A DNA stretch of 20,478 bases from JBKJML01 sp046596415 (lineage in GTDB: Bacteria; Actinomycetota; Thermoleophilia; Gaiellales; Gaiellaceae). A program made the translations under genes and the position numbers. Numbering within the stretch: the first letter of the stretch is position 1; every line of letters begins with the position of its first letter. Where the stretch lies: positions 1 through 20,478 of the forward strand of contig JBKJML010000276.1 in NCBI GenBank assembly GCA_046596415.1, in the 5' to 3' direction. The notes below the pieces were generated by a model that had not been told where the DNA came from, searched no databases, and worked only from the letters and a program-made list of their open reading frames with translations. Below, piece by piece: positions 7,586 to 14,765 of the stretch.

Positions 7586-8891
7586 CGCCCTGCTCGCCGA
7601 GCTCGAGCGGCTCGCCGCAGCCGCGCAATCGGTGGAGCGGCAGCCGTCGCTTTCGGCGTGTGTCTTCCGCGACGGCGTCCCCGTCTGGACGCACGCGGCC
7701 GGCGTCGCCGACGTCGACTTGGGTGCCGGTGCGACCCCGGACACGCAGTATCGGATCGGCTCGATCACGAAGACGTTCACGGCCGTTCTCGTCATGCAGC
7801 TCCGCGACGCGGGCGCCCTCTCACTCGACGATCCGCTGACCAAGCACATCCCCGAGAGCCCGCACGCGCCGACGATCCGGCGGCTCCTCTCGCACACCTC
7901 CGGCCTCCAGCGGGAGCCGCCGGGGGAGATCTGGGAGTCGATGCGGCCGCCGACCCGCGAGGAACTCGTCGCGCAGCTCGGCGACGCCGAGCAGGTGCTG
8001 GCGCCCGGCTTCAGCTGGCACTACTCGAACCTCGCCTTCGCGCTGCTCGGCGAGGTGGTCGCCCGTCAGCACGGACGCGACTGGTTCGAGGTGCTGGAGG
8101 AGCGCGTGCTCCGGCCGCTTGGCCTCGCGGACACGATGCTCGAACCGACGCGGGCTGCCCGCGGCTACTTCGTCGAGCCCTTCAGCGACGCCGTGCGCCT
8201 CGAGCCCGACGTCGAAGGGAACGGCACCGCTGCGATCGGCCACCTCTGGTCGACGGCACGCGACCTCGCCGCGTGGGGCGCTTTCATCGCACGGCCGGAC
8301 GAGCAGGTGCTCGCGCTCGCGACGGTGGACGAGATGGCGTTCGTCGAGACAATGGTCGACCAGGATCGCTGGTCGCTCGGCTGGGGGCTCGGGCTCGAGC
8401 TCTACCGAAGCGGCGAACGCGTCTTTGCCGGCCACGGCGGCGCGATGCCTGGCTTCCTCGCCGGGCTCGTGGTGGCGCGGAAGGAGCGGATCGGCGCCGC
8501 AGTCCTCACGAACTCTGGTGCCGGGCCGAAACCGGAAGCCCTCGCCCTCGCGCTCGCGAACGCCGCCGCCGACGCCTGGCCGGTGCCGCCCGAGCCGTGG
8601 CAACCGGGTGAGGCTGCTCCGCCCGAGGTCGCCGAGCTGCTCGGGCCATGGTGGACGGAGGGGCACGAGCTACAGCTGCGCTGGCGCGCCGACCACCTCG
8701 AGGCGGTGCTGCTTGCGGGGCCGGTAGGGCGGAACGTCTCCGTCTTCAAGCAGGAGGGTGACGGGGTATACCGCTGCGCCGAGGGACGCGAGCGAGGCGA
8801 GCTCCTCCGCGTCGTGCGCGATGCTGCCGGTGAGGTCGAGAAGCTCTACTTCGCGACCTACCCGATGCGCCGCGAGCCCTCGACGTTCTAG
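7572..8891 (+). CDS. Serine hydrolase, class C beta-lactamase / PBP-like
   Basis: This 439-aa protein has the beta-lactamase-fold esterase/peptidase triad: the S64-x-x-K67 nucleophile in GSITKTF, Y151-S-N153 in HYSNLAF and H288-G-G290 in FAGHGGAMPG. The remaining approximately 120 residues form a C-terminal beta-rich extension seen in many stand-alone members. Substrates in this family range from peptidoglycan peptides and D-amino-acid peptides to esters, so calling it an antibiotic resistance enzyme would be unwarranted. There is no signal peptide or lipobox, so it looks cytosolic. The start is TTG 7572, preceded by GGAG at 7565-7568, and overlaps the aldolase gene by 14 nt, which suggests translational coupling. 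It converges on the Ca2+/H+ antiporter gene with a 4-nt CTAG overlap. Confidence 0.9.
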   Translation: MSAPDALLAELERLAAAAQSVERQPSLSACVFRDGVPVWTHAAGVADVDLGAGATPDTQYRIGSITKTFTAVLVMQLRDAGALSLDDPLTKHIPESPHAPTIRRLLSHTSGLQREPPGEIWESMRPPTREELVAQLGDAEQVLAPGFSWHYSNLAFALLGEVVARQHGRDWFEVLEERVLRPLGLADTMLEPTRAARGYFVEPFSDAVRLEPDVEGNGTAAIGHLWSTARDLAAWGAFIARPDEQVLALATVDEMAFVETMVDQDRWSLGWGLGLELYRSGERVFAGHGGAMPGFLAGLVVARKERIGAAVLTNSGAGPKPEALALALANAAADAWPVPPEPWQPGEAAPPEVAELLGPWWTEGHELQLRWRADHLEAVLLAGPVGRNVSVFKQEGDGVYRCAEGRERGELLRVVRDAAGEVEKLYFATYPMRREPSTF

Positions 8892-9946
8892 AGGTTGCGG
8901 TCGCCGACCGCGAAGAAGACGGCGGCGATGCCGACGTAGGCGGCAATCAGCGCGACTCCGCGCCCACGGCTGGAGCGTCCTGAAGCGAGCAGGGCGAAGA
9001 CGAGCCCCGCCGAGCCGAGGAGCGCCCCCACCTCGACCGGGCGGAAGCCGAGTGCGAGCGGGTCGATCAGGAGCGCGAGCAGCACGACGGCCGGGATCAG
9101 GAAGACGGCGACCTGGGCGCTCGACGAGAGGGCGATCTCGACCGCGAGCTTGATCTTGCCGCGGTAGGCGACGACGACGGCACCGCCGTGCTCGGCCGCG
9201 TTGCCAACGATCGCGACGATCACCGCGGCGACGAAGAAGTCGGAGAGGTGCGCCTGCTCCGCGAAGGCCTCGAGCGAGCCGACGAGGATCTCCGCGACGA
9301 ACGCGGTGGCGACAGTCGCGCCGGCGAGCACTCCGAGCGACAGGCGAAGCGACCAGCCGGTTCCGGTTCCGGTCGCGTCGGCGTCGGCGTCGGCGGAGTG
9401 GAGCTGGTGGTGGCGTCGCAGCGTCCACCAGGTCGTGCCCACGTACAGGACGAGCAATGCGACCGAGACGGGAATCGAGATCGTCTCGATCAGGTGCCGC
9501 TCCGGGTCGCCGTCCCAGCTCGGAATCGAGGGGACGAGGAACAGAAGGCCGGCGGCGGCGACGAGCCCGAGCGAGACGAAGCTCGACTGGCGGTCGAACT
9601 CGCCGCGCCCGCCGAAGATGAGCGAGAAGCCGAGCACGAGCAGGAGGTTCCCGATCACGCTGCCCGAGAGCGAGCCGCGAACGACCTCGGTCAGCCCCTG
9701 GTTCACGGCGAGCATCGCGATGATCAACTCCGGTGCGTTGCCGAACGTGGCGTTCAGGAAGCCGCCGATGCCGGGGCCTGTGTGCTCGGCCGCGTGCTCT
9801 GTGGCCTCCCCGATCAGCCAGGCGAGCGGAATGAGGGCGACCGCAGCCACCGCGAACTCGACCATCTTGTCCGGATGCACCGTGTAGTGCAGGACGACGA
9901 CGAGCGGAGCGAGTAGGAGCGAGGCGAAGAGGAAGCGGCGGAGCAC
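8888..9946 (-). CDS. cax: Ca2+/H+ antiporter, CaCA superfamily
   Basis: The gene encodes a 352-aa membrane exchanger of about 10-11 helices. The two inverted alpha repeats are clear: FLNATFGNAPELIIAML with E73 and IVGNAAEHGGAVVVAYRGKI with E252, the acidic residues that bind Ca2+. The halves are joined by a cytosolic loop around residues 175-200 that contains the dipeptide repeats DADADADA and TGTGTG, coded by hexanucleotide repeats. The start is GTG at 9946, with TAGGGT (9958-9953) 6 nt upstream. It is divergent from the HAD hydrolase across 19 nt. Function is secure at family level; transport of other divalent cations is possible. Confidence 0.94.
   Translation of the reverse strand: MLRRFLFASLLLAPLVVVLHYTVHPDKMVEFAVAAVALIPLAWLIGEATEHAAEHTGPGIGGFLNATFGNAPELIIAMLAVNQGLTEVVRGSLSGSVIGNLLLVLGFSLIFGGRGEFDRQSSFVSLGLVAAAGLLFLVPSIPSWDGDPERHLIETISIPVSVALLVLYVGTTWWTLRRHHQLHSADADADATGTGTGWSLRLSLGVLAGATVATAFVAEILVGSLEAFAEQAHLSDFFVAAVIVAIVGNAAEHGGAVVVAYRGKIKLAVEIALSSSAQVAVFLIPAVVLLALLIDPLALGFRPVEVGALLGSAGLVFALLASGRSSRGRGVALIAAYVGIAAVFFAVGDRNL
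9357..9392. repeat. Two adjacent hexanucleotide microsatellites inside the antiporter gene
   Basis: On the plus strand CCGGTT is repeated almost three times (9357-9373), followed by three units of GCGTCG (9375-9392). On the coding strand they give alternating Thr-Gly and Asp-Ala in the loop between the two transport repeats. Unit length is a multiple of three, so slippage would change loop length without breaking the frame. Confidence 0.75.
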
Positions 9947-9951
9947 CCCGG

Positions 9952-9958
9952 TACCCTA
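9952..9958. promoter_or_regulatory. Overlapping divergent -10 boxes (cax / HAD hydrolase)
   Basis: Plus strand: TACCCT (9952-9957), 8 nt before GTG 9966. Minus strand: TAGGGT (9958-9953), 6 nt before the cax GTG. The two hexamers overlap by five base pairs within GGTACCCTAG. Same design as the nfo/gltX gap. Confidence 0.55.
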
Positions 9959-9965
9959 GTCAGTC

Positions 9966-10673
9966 GTGCTGGAGGCCGTGCTGTTCGACTGGGGAGGAAC
10001 GCTCGCGCGCTTCGAGTGGAGCGACGAGCTGCTCGCCGCCGGGCAGCGCGCCGGCCTCGCGGCACTCGGCCGGGCGGACGAGGCGGAGCAGCTCGCACGC
10101 CGCTTCGCCGCCGAGGTGCTGCCGTTGCTCGAGGCGGCCGATGCGCCGACGACCGTCGATTACCGGGCGGAGCTTCGAGCGCTGCTCGGCGAGACCGACG
10201 CTGAACGGCTCGACGCGTACCTGGTCGCCGAGCACGACGCGTGGGCGCCCGCGATCCAGCTCCAGGCGCAGACCCACGCGCTGCTCGACGCGCTCCGAGG
10301 GCTCGGCCTCAAGCTCGGCCTCGTCGCGAACGGCTGGCCCGAGACCGGCGCGCTCCTGCGTCGCGACCTCGACCGGCTCGGCGTTTCGGAGCGGCTGGAC
10401 GTTGCCGTCTTCGCATCAGAGGCCGGGGCTCGAAAGCCCGACCGTGCGATCTTCGAGCTGGCCCTGACCGCGCTCGAGGTCGCACCGGAGCGGGCGATGT
10501 TCGTCGGCGACAGCCTCGTCGAGGACGTTCAAGGTGCGGCCGCACTTGGCATGAGCACCGTGCAGGCGCTCTGGTTCACCGCCGACCCGGCGGAGGGGAT
10601 CGAGCCGGATCAGCAGGCGTTCACGATGCACGACGTCCTCAACGTCGCACGACGTCTCATCGGCGCAACCTGA
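9966..10673 (+). CDS. HAD-superfamily hydrolase with DxG motif I
   Basis: This 235-aa haloacid-dehalogenase-fold protein has motif I in LFDWGGTL (D8), motif II region GLVANGWPE, motif III lysine in GARKPDRAIF and motif IV in FVGDSLVEDVQGA. A helical cap lies between motifs I and II. The second Asp normally used as general acid/base in phosphatases is Gly10 (D-W-G-G-T), and the usual Thr/Ser of motif II is Ala. The protein could therefore be a non-phosphatase HAD or a weak phosphohydrolase. The substrate is unknown. GTG start fits the -10 box at 9952. It is followed 56 nt later by the Cys-rich gene, which appears to have its own promoter. Confidence 0.85.
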   Translation: MLEAVLFDWGGTLARFEWSDELLAAGQRAGLAALGRADEAEQLARRFAAEVLPLLEAADAPTTVDYRAELRALLGETDAERLDAYLVAEHDAWAPAIQLQAQTHALLDALRGLGLKLGLVANGWPETGALLRRDLDRLGVSERLDVAVFASEAGARKPDRAIFELALTALEVAPERAMFVGDSLVEDVQGAAALGMSTVQALWFTADPAEGIEPDQQAFTMHDVLNVARRLIGAT

Positions 10674-10694
10674 AACCGGCTTCCATGTCAAGTC

Positions 10695-10723
10695 TTGCGG
10701 GGCCGGGTCGGACCTTTCACAAT
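10695..10723 (+). promoter_or_regulatory. Probable promoter of the Cys-rich gene
   Basis: TTGCGG (10695-10700) and CACAAT (10718-10723) are separated by 17 nt, the optimal -35/-10 distance. Six nt (CTCCGC) separate the -10 from ATG 10730, again a leaderless spacing. This favours ATG 10730 over the in-frame ATG at 10685, which lies upstream of the promoter. Confidence 0.5.
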
Positions 10724-10729
10724 CTCCGC

Positions 10730-11143
10730 ATGGCCCACCCCGCGCACGCCCCGACAGAGCTGCCGCTCCGGCCTCAGGACGAGACCGATTGCCGGCGCTG
10801 CGAGGTCCACTGCGAGAAGGTCGTCTACCCGGGAGCGTGTCTCGCCCGCTCGTGTCCGTTCGTCTACGCCTACGAGGCGTGGGGGCATACCTACATCGGG
10901 TGCATGCAGAAGGTCTACGAGGTGGAGATCGACCTCGACAAGCTCAAGGCGCTCGAGGCGCACGCGACGGGCTTCGGCGCCGTCAAGGCGCAGCGGGCGC
11001 CGCTGCCGATGTGCAAGGTCGAGGTGGCCGAGTGCTACGAGGCCCGCACCGACGAGCTCGGCTGCCGGAATCCCGAGTTCCACGAGATTCCGCGTGAGCG
11101 GCCGAGCTTCCGCGTTTTCGCCCGGCTCGACCCGGGAGCCTGA
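10730..11143 (+). CDS. Nine-cysteine conserved-looking hypothetical protein, 137 aa
   Basis: I do not recognise the family. The protein has nine cysteines at about residues 21, 24, 28, 37, 42, 58, 95, 102 and 112. The pattern CX2CX3C in DCRRCEVHC, then CX4C in ACLARSC and a lone C in HTYIGC, suggests metal or Fe-S/zinc binding rather than secreted disulfides, since there is no signal peptide. A mid-section EVEIDLDKLKALEAHATGFG is helical. The C-terminal part has the last three cysteines in MCKVEVAEC and LGCRNP, then the strand-like SFRVFARL. Codon use is fully native. The lysozyme-like gene starts 10 nt downstream, suggesting an operon. No function is assigned. Confidence 0.75.
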   Translation: MAHPAHAPTELPLRPQDETDCRRCEVHCEKVVYPGACLARSCPFVYAYEAWGHTYIGCMQKVYEVEIDLDKLKALEAHATGFGAVKAQRAPLPMCKVEVAECYEARTDELGCRNPEFHEIPRERPSFRVFARLDPGA

Positions 11144-11153
11144 GCGCGCCGGC

Positions 11154-11876
11154 GTGGTCGCAGCGCCGCCTTCGGACGGGCTGACGACCGAGCTGCGGTC
11201 GGCCGAGTCGAGCGGGCTGGCAGCGATCTGTGCGCGCACCGAGCGGGCGGCGGGGCTGCCGGAGTGCCTGCTCCTCGCGGTCGCCTCCCGCGAGACCGGC
11301 TGTCGCGACGTGGTCGGCGATCATGGCCACGGCCGCGGCTACTTCCAGATCGACGACCGGTACCACCGCGGCTGGCTGGCGCGCCACGGGGCCGCCGCGC
11401 CCGGGCTGACGCCGCCGCCGACCGAGGCCGCTGCCTACGCCGCGGCCATCGTCGAGTCGAACCTCGCCTACGGCCGTCTGCACGGCGTCCGCGCCGCCCA
11501 GCTCATGCGCTTCGCGCTCTCGGCCTACAACGCCGGTCCGTTCGGCGCGTTGCGCGGTTACGGCGCCGGCGACTCCGATCTCGAGACGACCGGTCGCGAC
11601 TACGGGGCAGACGTGCTCGAGCGGATGGTCTGGTTCCGGCGCGCCCGCCGGCCGCTTCTGACGCGGGGGATGCGCGATCCCGCGGTCGCCGAGCTCAAGA
11701 CGCTTCTGCGTGACTGGTACGAGAGCGTGGGGAGGCCGGTGCCGCGTTTCACGCCGGGTTTGGTGCTCGGACCGGCAACGGTCGAGGCAGTGCGCGAGTT
11801 CCAGCGTGCCGCCGGCCTGGAGCCGGACGGGATCGCAGGCCCGCTCACGTGGGCAGCGCTCGCAGAACCCTCCTAG
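11154..11876 (+). CDS. Lysozyme-like transglycosylase with C-terminal peptidoglycan-binding domain
   Basis: This protein of about 240 aa has two modules. Residues 22-150 resemble the goose-lysozyme/SLT fold: AVASRETG with the catalytic-type Glu47, GHGRGYFQIDDRYH and FALSAYNAGPFGALRGYG. Residues 170-240 form a PG_binding_1 domain (RDPAVAELKTLL ... VREFQRAAGLEPDGIAGPLTWAAL). The expected role is cleavage of glycan strands in peptidoglycan. No signal peptide or membrane anchor is seen from GTG 11154 or in the codons just upstream, which is odd for a wall enzyme. It may use a non-classical route or derive from a phage endolysin. It is 10 nt downstream of the Cys-rich gene and 4 nt from the convergent nfo gene. 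Confidence 0.83.
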   Translation: MVAAPPSDGLTTELRSAESSGLAAICARTERAAGLPECLLLAVASRETGCRDVVGDHGHGRGYFQIDDRYHRGWLARHGAAAPGLTPPPTEAAAYAAAIVESNLAYGRLHGVRAAQLMRFALSAYNAGPFGALRGYGAGDSDLETTGRDYGADVLERMVWFRRARRPLLTRGMRDPAVAELKTLLRDWYESVGRPVPRFTPGLVLGPATVEAVREFQRAAGLEPDGIAGPLTWAALAEPS

Positions 11877-11880
11877 TGGC

Positions 11881-12735
11881 TCAGAGCCACAAGGCGGCGC
11901 CGACGGCGTGCAGGGCGCGCATCCGGTCGAGCTCGGCGGCGTCCGGGCCGTGCCCGAGCGGCCCTGGCGTCTCCGTCACGGCCGGGAGTGCGGCGAAGGC
12001 GGGCTGGCCGAGGAAGGTGGCCAACCCGTCTCCCATCAGCCCCTCGCCGACGTTCGCGTGCCGGTCGCGATTCGAGCCGAGCGGGGTCTGCGAGTCGTTC
12101 ACGTGGAGCGCGCGGAGCCGGTCGAGCCCGATGCGCTCGTCGAGCTCCACGACGAGCCGCTCGAGCTCGTCGCGCTCGGTGACATCCACGCCTGAGGCGT
12201 AGAGGTGGCAGGAGTCGAGGCAGATCCCGAGCCGGTAGTGGCGGCCGAGCCGATCGACGAGGACAGCAAGCTCGTCGACGGAGCGCCCGATTGTGGCACC
12301 CGCCCCGGCGGTGTTTTCGATCAGGAGCCACGTCGTGTCGGAGCAGAGCTCGAGGACCTGCTCCAGCGCCGGGATGACTCGCGCGAGCCCGAGCTCGAGG
12401 CCGGCACCGAGATGCGAGCCGACATGGAAGACGACGCCGTCCGCCTCGATCGCGCAGGCCGCGGTCATCGTCGAACGCATCGTCGCGACGCTCTTGCGAT
12501 AGATCTCGTCGTCGGGCGCCGCCAGGTTGCAGAGATAGAGCGCGTGGACGAGCACTGCGCCGATCCCCGTCTCGGTGCGGCGCTCCCTGAAGCGTTCAAG
12601 GTCGGCCGGGTCGTGCTCGGGGAAGCGCCACATGCGCGGGCTCTGTGCGAAGAGTTGCACCGCGTCGGCCCCGATCGCGGCCGCATTGTCGAGCGCGCCC
12701 TTGATCCCGCCACCGCAATGGGCGCCGAACAGCAT
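11881..12735 (-). CDS. nfo: Endonuclease IV (AP endonuclease, TIM barrel, three zinc)
   Basis: This DNA repair enzyme incises 5' of abasic sites and trims blocked 3' ends. The 284-aa length is typical. All nine zinc ligands are visible: H64 (LVHALYL), H104 (FHVGSH), E140 (LLIENTAG), D174 and H177 (CLDSCHLYASG), H211 (LHVNDS), D224 and H226 (NRDRHANVGEG) and E255 (TETPG). ATG 12735 has TAGCGT (12747-12742) 6 nt upstream. It is divergent from gltX over 17 nt. Confidence 0.96.
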   Translation of the reverse strand: MLFGAHCGGGIKGALDNAAAIGADAVQLFAQSPRMWRFPEHDPADLERFRERRTETGIGAVLVHALYLCNLAAPDDEIYRKSVATMRSTMTAACAIEADGVVFHVGSHLGAGLELGLARVIPALEQVLELCSDTTWLLIENTAGAGATIGRSVDELAVLVDRLGRHYRLGICLDSCHLYASGVDVTERDELERLVVELDERIGLDRLRALHVNDSQTPLGSNRDRHANVGEGLMGDGLATFLGQPAFAALPAVTETPGPLGHGPDAAELDRMRALHAVGAALWL

Positions 12736-12740
12736 GCCGG

Positions 12741-12747
12741 TACGCTA
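12741..12747. promoter_or_regulatory. Overlapping divergent -10 boxes (nfo / gltX)
   Basis: Plus strand: TACGCT (12741-12746), 6 nt before the gltX ATG. Minus strand: TAGCGT (12747-12742), 6 nt before the nfo ATG. The core GGTACGCTAG differs by one base from that of the cax/HAD gap. Confidence 0.55.
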
Positions 12748-12752
12748 GCCGC

Positions 12753-14012
12753 ATGGCCGTCCGCGTTCGCATGGCACCGTCCCCGACCGGATTTCTCCAC
12801 ATCGGCGGCGTCCGCACCTTCCTCTTCAACTGGCTCTTCGCCCGCGGTCACGGCGGCGAATGCCTGCTCCGGATCGAGAACACGGACACGGGTCGAGAGG
12901 TCGCCGAGTCGGTCGACCAGATTCAGCGCTCCCTCACCTGGCTCGGCATCGACTGGGACGGAGCTGTCACCTTCCAGCTCGACCGGCTCGAGCGCTGCCG
13001 CGAAGAGGCCCACCGGCTTGTCGAAGCCGGGCACGCCTACGAGGACGAGGGTGCGATCCGCTTCCGTATGCCCAGCGAGGGTGTGACCGGCTGGGACGAC
13101 GCGATCAAGGGTCGGATCGAGTTCCCGAGCGACCAGCTGGAGGACGTCGTGCTCGTCCGTTCGGACGGCCGCCCGACCTACAACTTCGCCTCACCTGTCG
13201 AGGACTGGTTGGACGGGATTACGCATGTGATCCGCGGCGACGACCACGTCTCGAACACCCCGAAGCAGATCCGGATCCTCACCGCGCTCGGCGCCGAGCT
13301 GCCTGTGTACGCGCATGTGCCGATGATCAACGGCCCTGACGGCAAGCGGCTCTCGAAGCGCCACGGCTCCGTCTCGACCGACGAGTTCCGCGAGGCCGGC
13401 TACCTGCCGGCAGCGCTGATCAACTTCCTGGCGCTGCTCGGCTGGGCGCCGGATGGCGAGACGACGATCATGAGCCGCGACGAGCTCGTCGAGCGCTTCA
13501 CCCTCGAACGGGTCGGCGCGAGCGTCTCGACCTTCGACTATCAGAAGCTCGACTGGATGAACGGCCAGTACATCCGGGCGCTGACCCCCGACGAGTTCGC
13601 GGGCGCGGTTGTCGGTTGGCTTGCCGGCAAGGGGTCGAGCTGGGACGCCGGGCGGGTGCGCGAGGCGGCGCCGCTCGTGCAGGAGAAGCTCTCGAAGCTG
13701 GCCGAGTTCCCCGGCCTGACGCGATTCCTCTTCGAGGAGGTCGAGCCCGACCCGGACCTGCTCGACGCGGCGATCCTCGCCGAGGCGACCACGGTGCTCG
13801 AGGGGGTCGAGCCGTTCGCGGCGGAGCCGATCGAAGTGGCGCTGAAGGGTCTCTGTGAGCGCCTCGACCTGAAGCCACGGCAGGTCTTCCTCCCGATTCG
13901 GGTCGCGGTGACCGGCTCGAAGGTCTCACCCGGGCTCTACGAGAGCCTCGCACTGCTTGGCAAGGACGAGTCGCTGCGAAGGCTCAGGAGCTCGGCGGGC
14001 GCAGCGGCTTAG
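12753..14012 (+). CDS. gltX: Glutamyl-tRNA synthetase, short form lacking the usual Cys-containing insert
   Basis: This class I synthetase charges tRNA-Glu. HIGH appears as PTGFLHIGG (residues 16-19) and KMSKS as GKRLSKRHG (198-202). The Rossmann core, connective peptide with IRGDDHVSNTPKQI and helical C-terminal anticodon-binding region, ending RVAVTGSKVSPGLYESLALLG, are all present. The length of 419 aa is below the usual 460-490. The deficit maps to one place: after EAGHAY (residue 96) the sequence goes straight to EDEGAIRFRMP, omitting the roughly 40-residue segment that typically contains a YCYC-like cysteine motif and a YDG.CR motif. The frame is unbroken, so this looks genuine rather than a sequencing error. 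It is divergent from nfo with a leaderless-type start. Confidence 0.94.
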   Translation: MAVRVRMAPSPTGFLHIGGVRTFLFNWLFARGHGGECLLRIENTDTGREVAESVDQIQRSLTWLGIDWDGAVTFQLDRLERCREEAHRLVEAGHAYEDEGAIRFRMPSEGVTGWDDAIKGRIEFPSDQLEDVVLVRSDGRPTYNFASPVEDWLDGITHVIRGDDHVSNTPKQIRILTALGAELPVYAHVPMINGPDGKRLSKRHGSVSTDEFREAGYLPAALINFLALLGWAPDGETTIMSRDELVERFTLERVGASVSTFDYQKLDWMNGQYIRALTPDEFAGAVVGWLAGKGSSWDAGRVREAAPLVQEKLSKLAEFPGLTRFLFEEVEPDPDLLDAAILAEATTVLEGVEPFAAEPIEVALKGLCERLDLKPRQVFLPIRVAVTGSKVSPGLYESLALLGKDESLRRLRSSAGAAA

Positions 14013-14020
14013 GGGCGGCG

Positions 14021-14039
14021 AGCGGGTCGAGTGCCCGCT
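14021..14039. terminator. Hairpin just downstream of gltX
   Basis: AGCGGG (14021-14026) pairs with CCCGCT (14034-14039) around a 7-nt loop, 8 nt after the gltX stop. There is no U-tract, so a termination role is only suggested by position. Confidence 0.3.
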
Positions 14040-14173
14040 GGAAGCTCGTCCACGCCCGTCGCCGATAGCCGGCCGTCGGCAGCGGCAGGTCACGACACAG
14101 ACGTGAGCTCCGCGGGCTGTCGTTCTGCTGGGGGTGTTCGTGGAAGATCATTTGTAATTAGTAAACGGTCGAA

Positions 14174-14194
14174 CGGCCGTGGGCGTTACGGCCG
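14174..14194 (-). terminator. Hairpin spanning the stop of the two-helix membrane protein gene
   Basis: CGGCCGT (14174-14180) and ACGGCCG (14188-14194) form a perfect 7-bp stem with a 7-nt loop that includes the TAA stop. Read on the minus strand it is followed by an AT-rich stretch (about 14150-14166) that is unusual for this DNA. It may end transcription of the minus-strand gene. The rest of 14040-14150 shows no gene. Confidence 0.4.
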
Positions 14195-14746
14195 GCCGCG
14201 CGAGAGCACGAGCGAGGCGGCGACGAATGCGAGCCCACCGACCCAGAACGGCCAGTCATGCGCGAGCGCGCCCCCGAGCACCGTCGCAACACCGGCGAGC
14301 AGGAGCAGGAGCGACATGAGCCCTTGCCACGGGTCGGCGCCGCCGTCGGACGGGACGGTCGCCTGCTGGGCGAGCGCGCGGCGCGCAAGCCGCACACCGA
14401 AGAGCGATCCACGCCACTCCCAGACGAGCGGCGCTGCAGCGTCGGCGCCCTCGACCTCGAGCGTGTCGGCAAGCTCGGCGGTCGCGTCCCGCGCCTCGGC
14501 GAGCGCCAGCGCCAGCGCCGCATGCGCAGCTTCGGCACCGGCCGGGGGCTCGATCCCGAAGGCGAGCTCGACGGCGGTGTGGAGCCGGTGCTGGAGCGCG
14601 GGCAGGTCGTCGGCCGACTCGTCGAGCCGCAGCGGCACCGCGGCGATCCGTTCCAGTGCGACGAGGGCCGGGCCTAGCCCGAGCCAGAGATCGCCGAGGG
14701 CGGTCGTGTAACTCGGCGGCGCGTCGGTGGGAACCGTCGGCCTCAA
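14186..14746 (-). CDS. Hypothetical membrane protein with two C-terminal helices
   Basis: The product is about 186 aa from TTG 14746. No family is recognised. Residues 15-125 are soluble, Ala/Leu-rich and helical (ALVALERIAAVPLRLDES, then ALALALAEARDATAELADTL), followed by WEWRGSLFGVRLARRALAQQ. Two hydrophobic helices close the protein: LMSLLLLLAGVATVLGGAL and FWVGGLAFVAASLVL. It looks like a helical cytosolic domain anchored by a C-terminal hairpin. The frame is open further upstream into the response regulator gene, but there the reading is a shadow. TTG 14746 is supported by TACACT (14761-14756) 9 nt upstream. Confidence 0.68.
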   Translation of the reverse strand: MRPTVPTDAPPSYTTALGDLWLGLGPALVALERIAAVPLRLDESADDLPALQHRLHTAVELAFGIEPPAGAEAAHAALALALAEARDATAELADTLEVEGADAAAPLVWEWRGSLFGVRLARRALAQQATVPSDGGADPWQGLMSLLLLLAGVATVLGGALAHDWPFWVGGLAFVAASLVLSRGRP

Positions 14747-14755
14747 GGGTGCCGA

Positions 14756-14765
14756 AGTGTACTCT
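14756..14765. promoter_or_regulatory. Overlapping divergent -10 boxes (membrane protein / response regulator)
   Basis: Plus strand: TACTCT (14760-14765), 8 nt before GTG 14774. Minus strand: TACACT (14761-14756), 9 nt before TTG 14746. The hexamers share two base pairs. This matches the design seen in the other divergent gaps. Confidence 0.5.

Noticed and set aside
10241..10729. Upstream extension of the nine-cysteine protein through the HAD gene
   Set aside because: The extension is Arg/Ala filler antiphase to clear HAD motifs, and a good promoter lies just before ATG 10730.
14013..14185. tRNA gene next to gltX
   Set aside because: No T-arm consensus (GTTCGAA-type loop with flanking stem) occurs in this gap on either strand.
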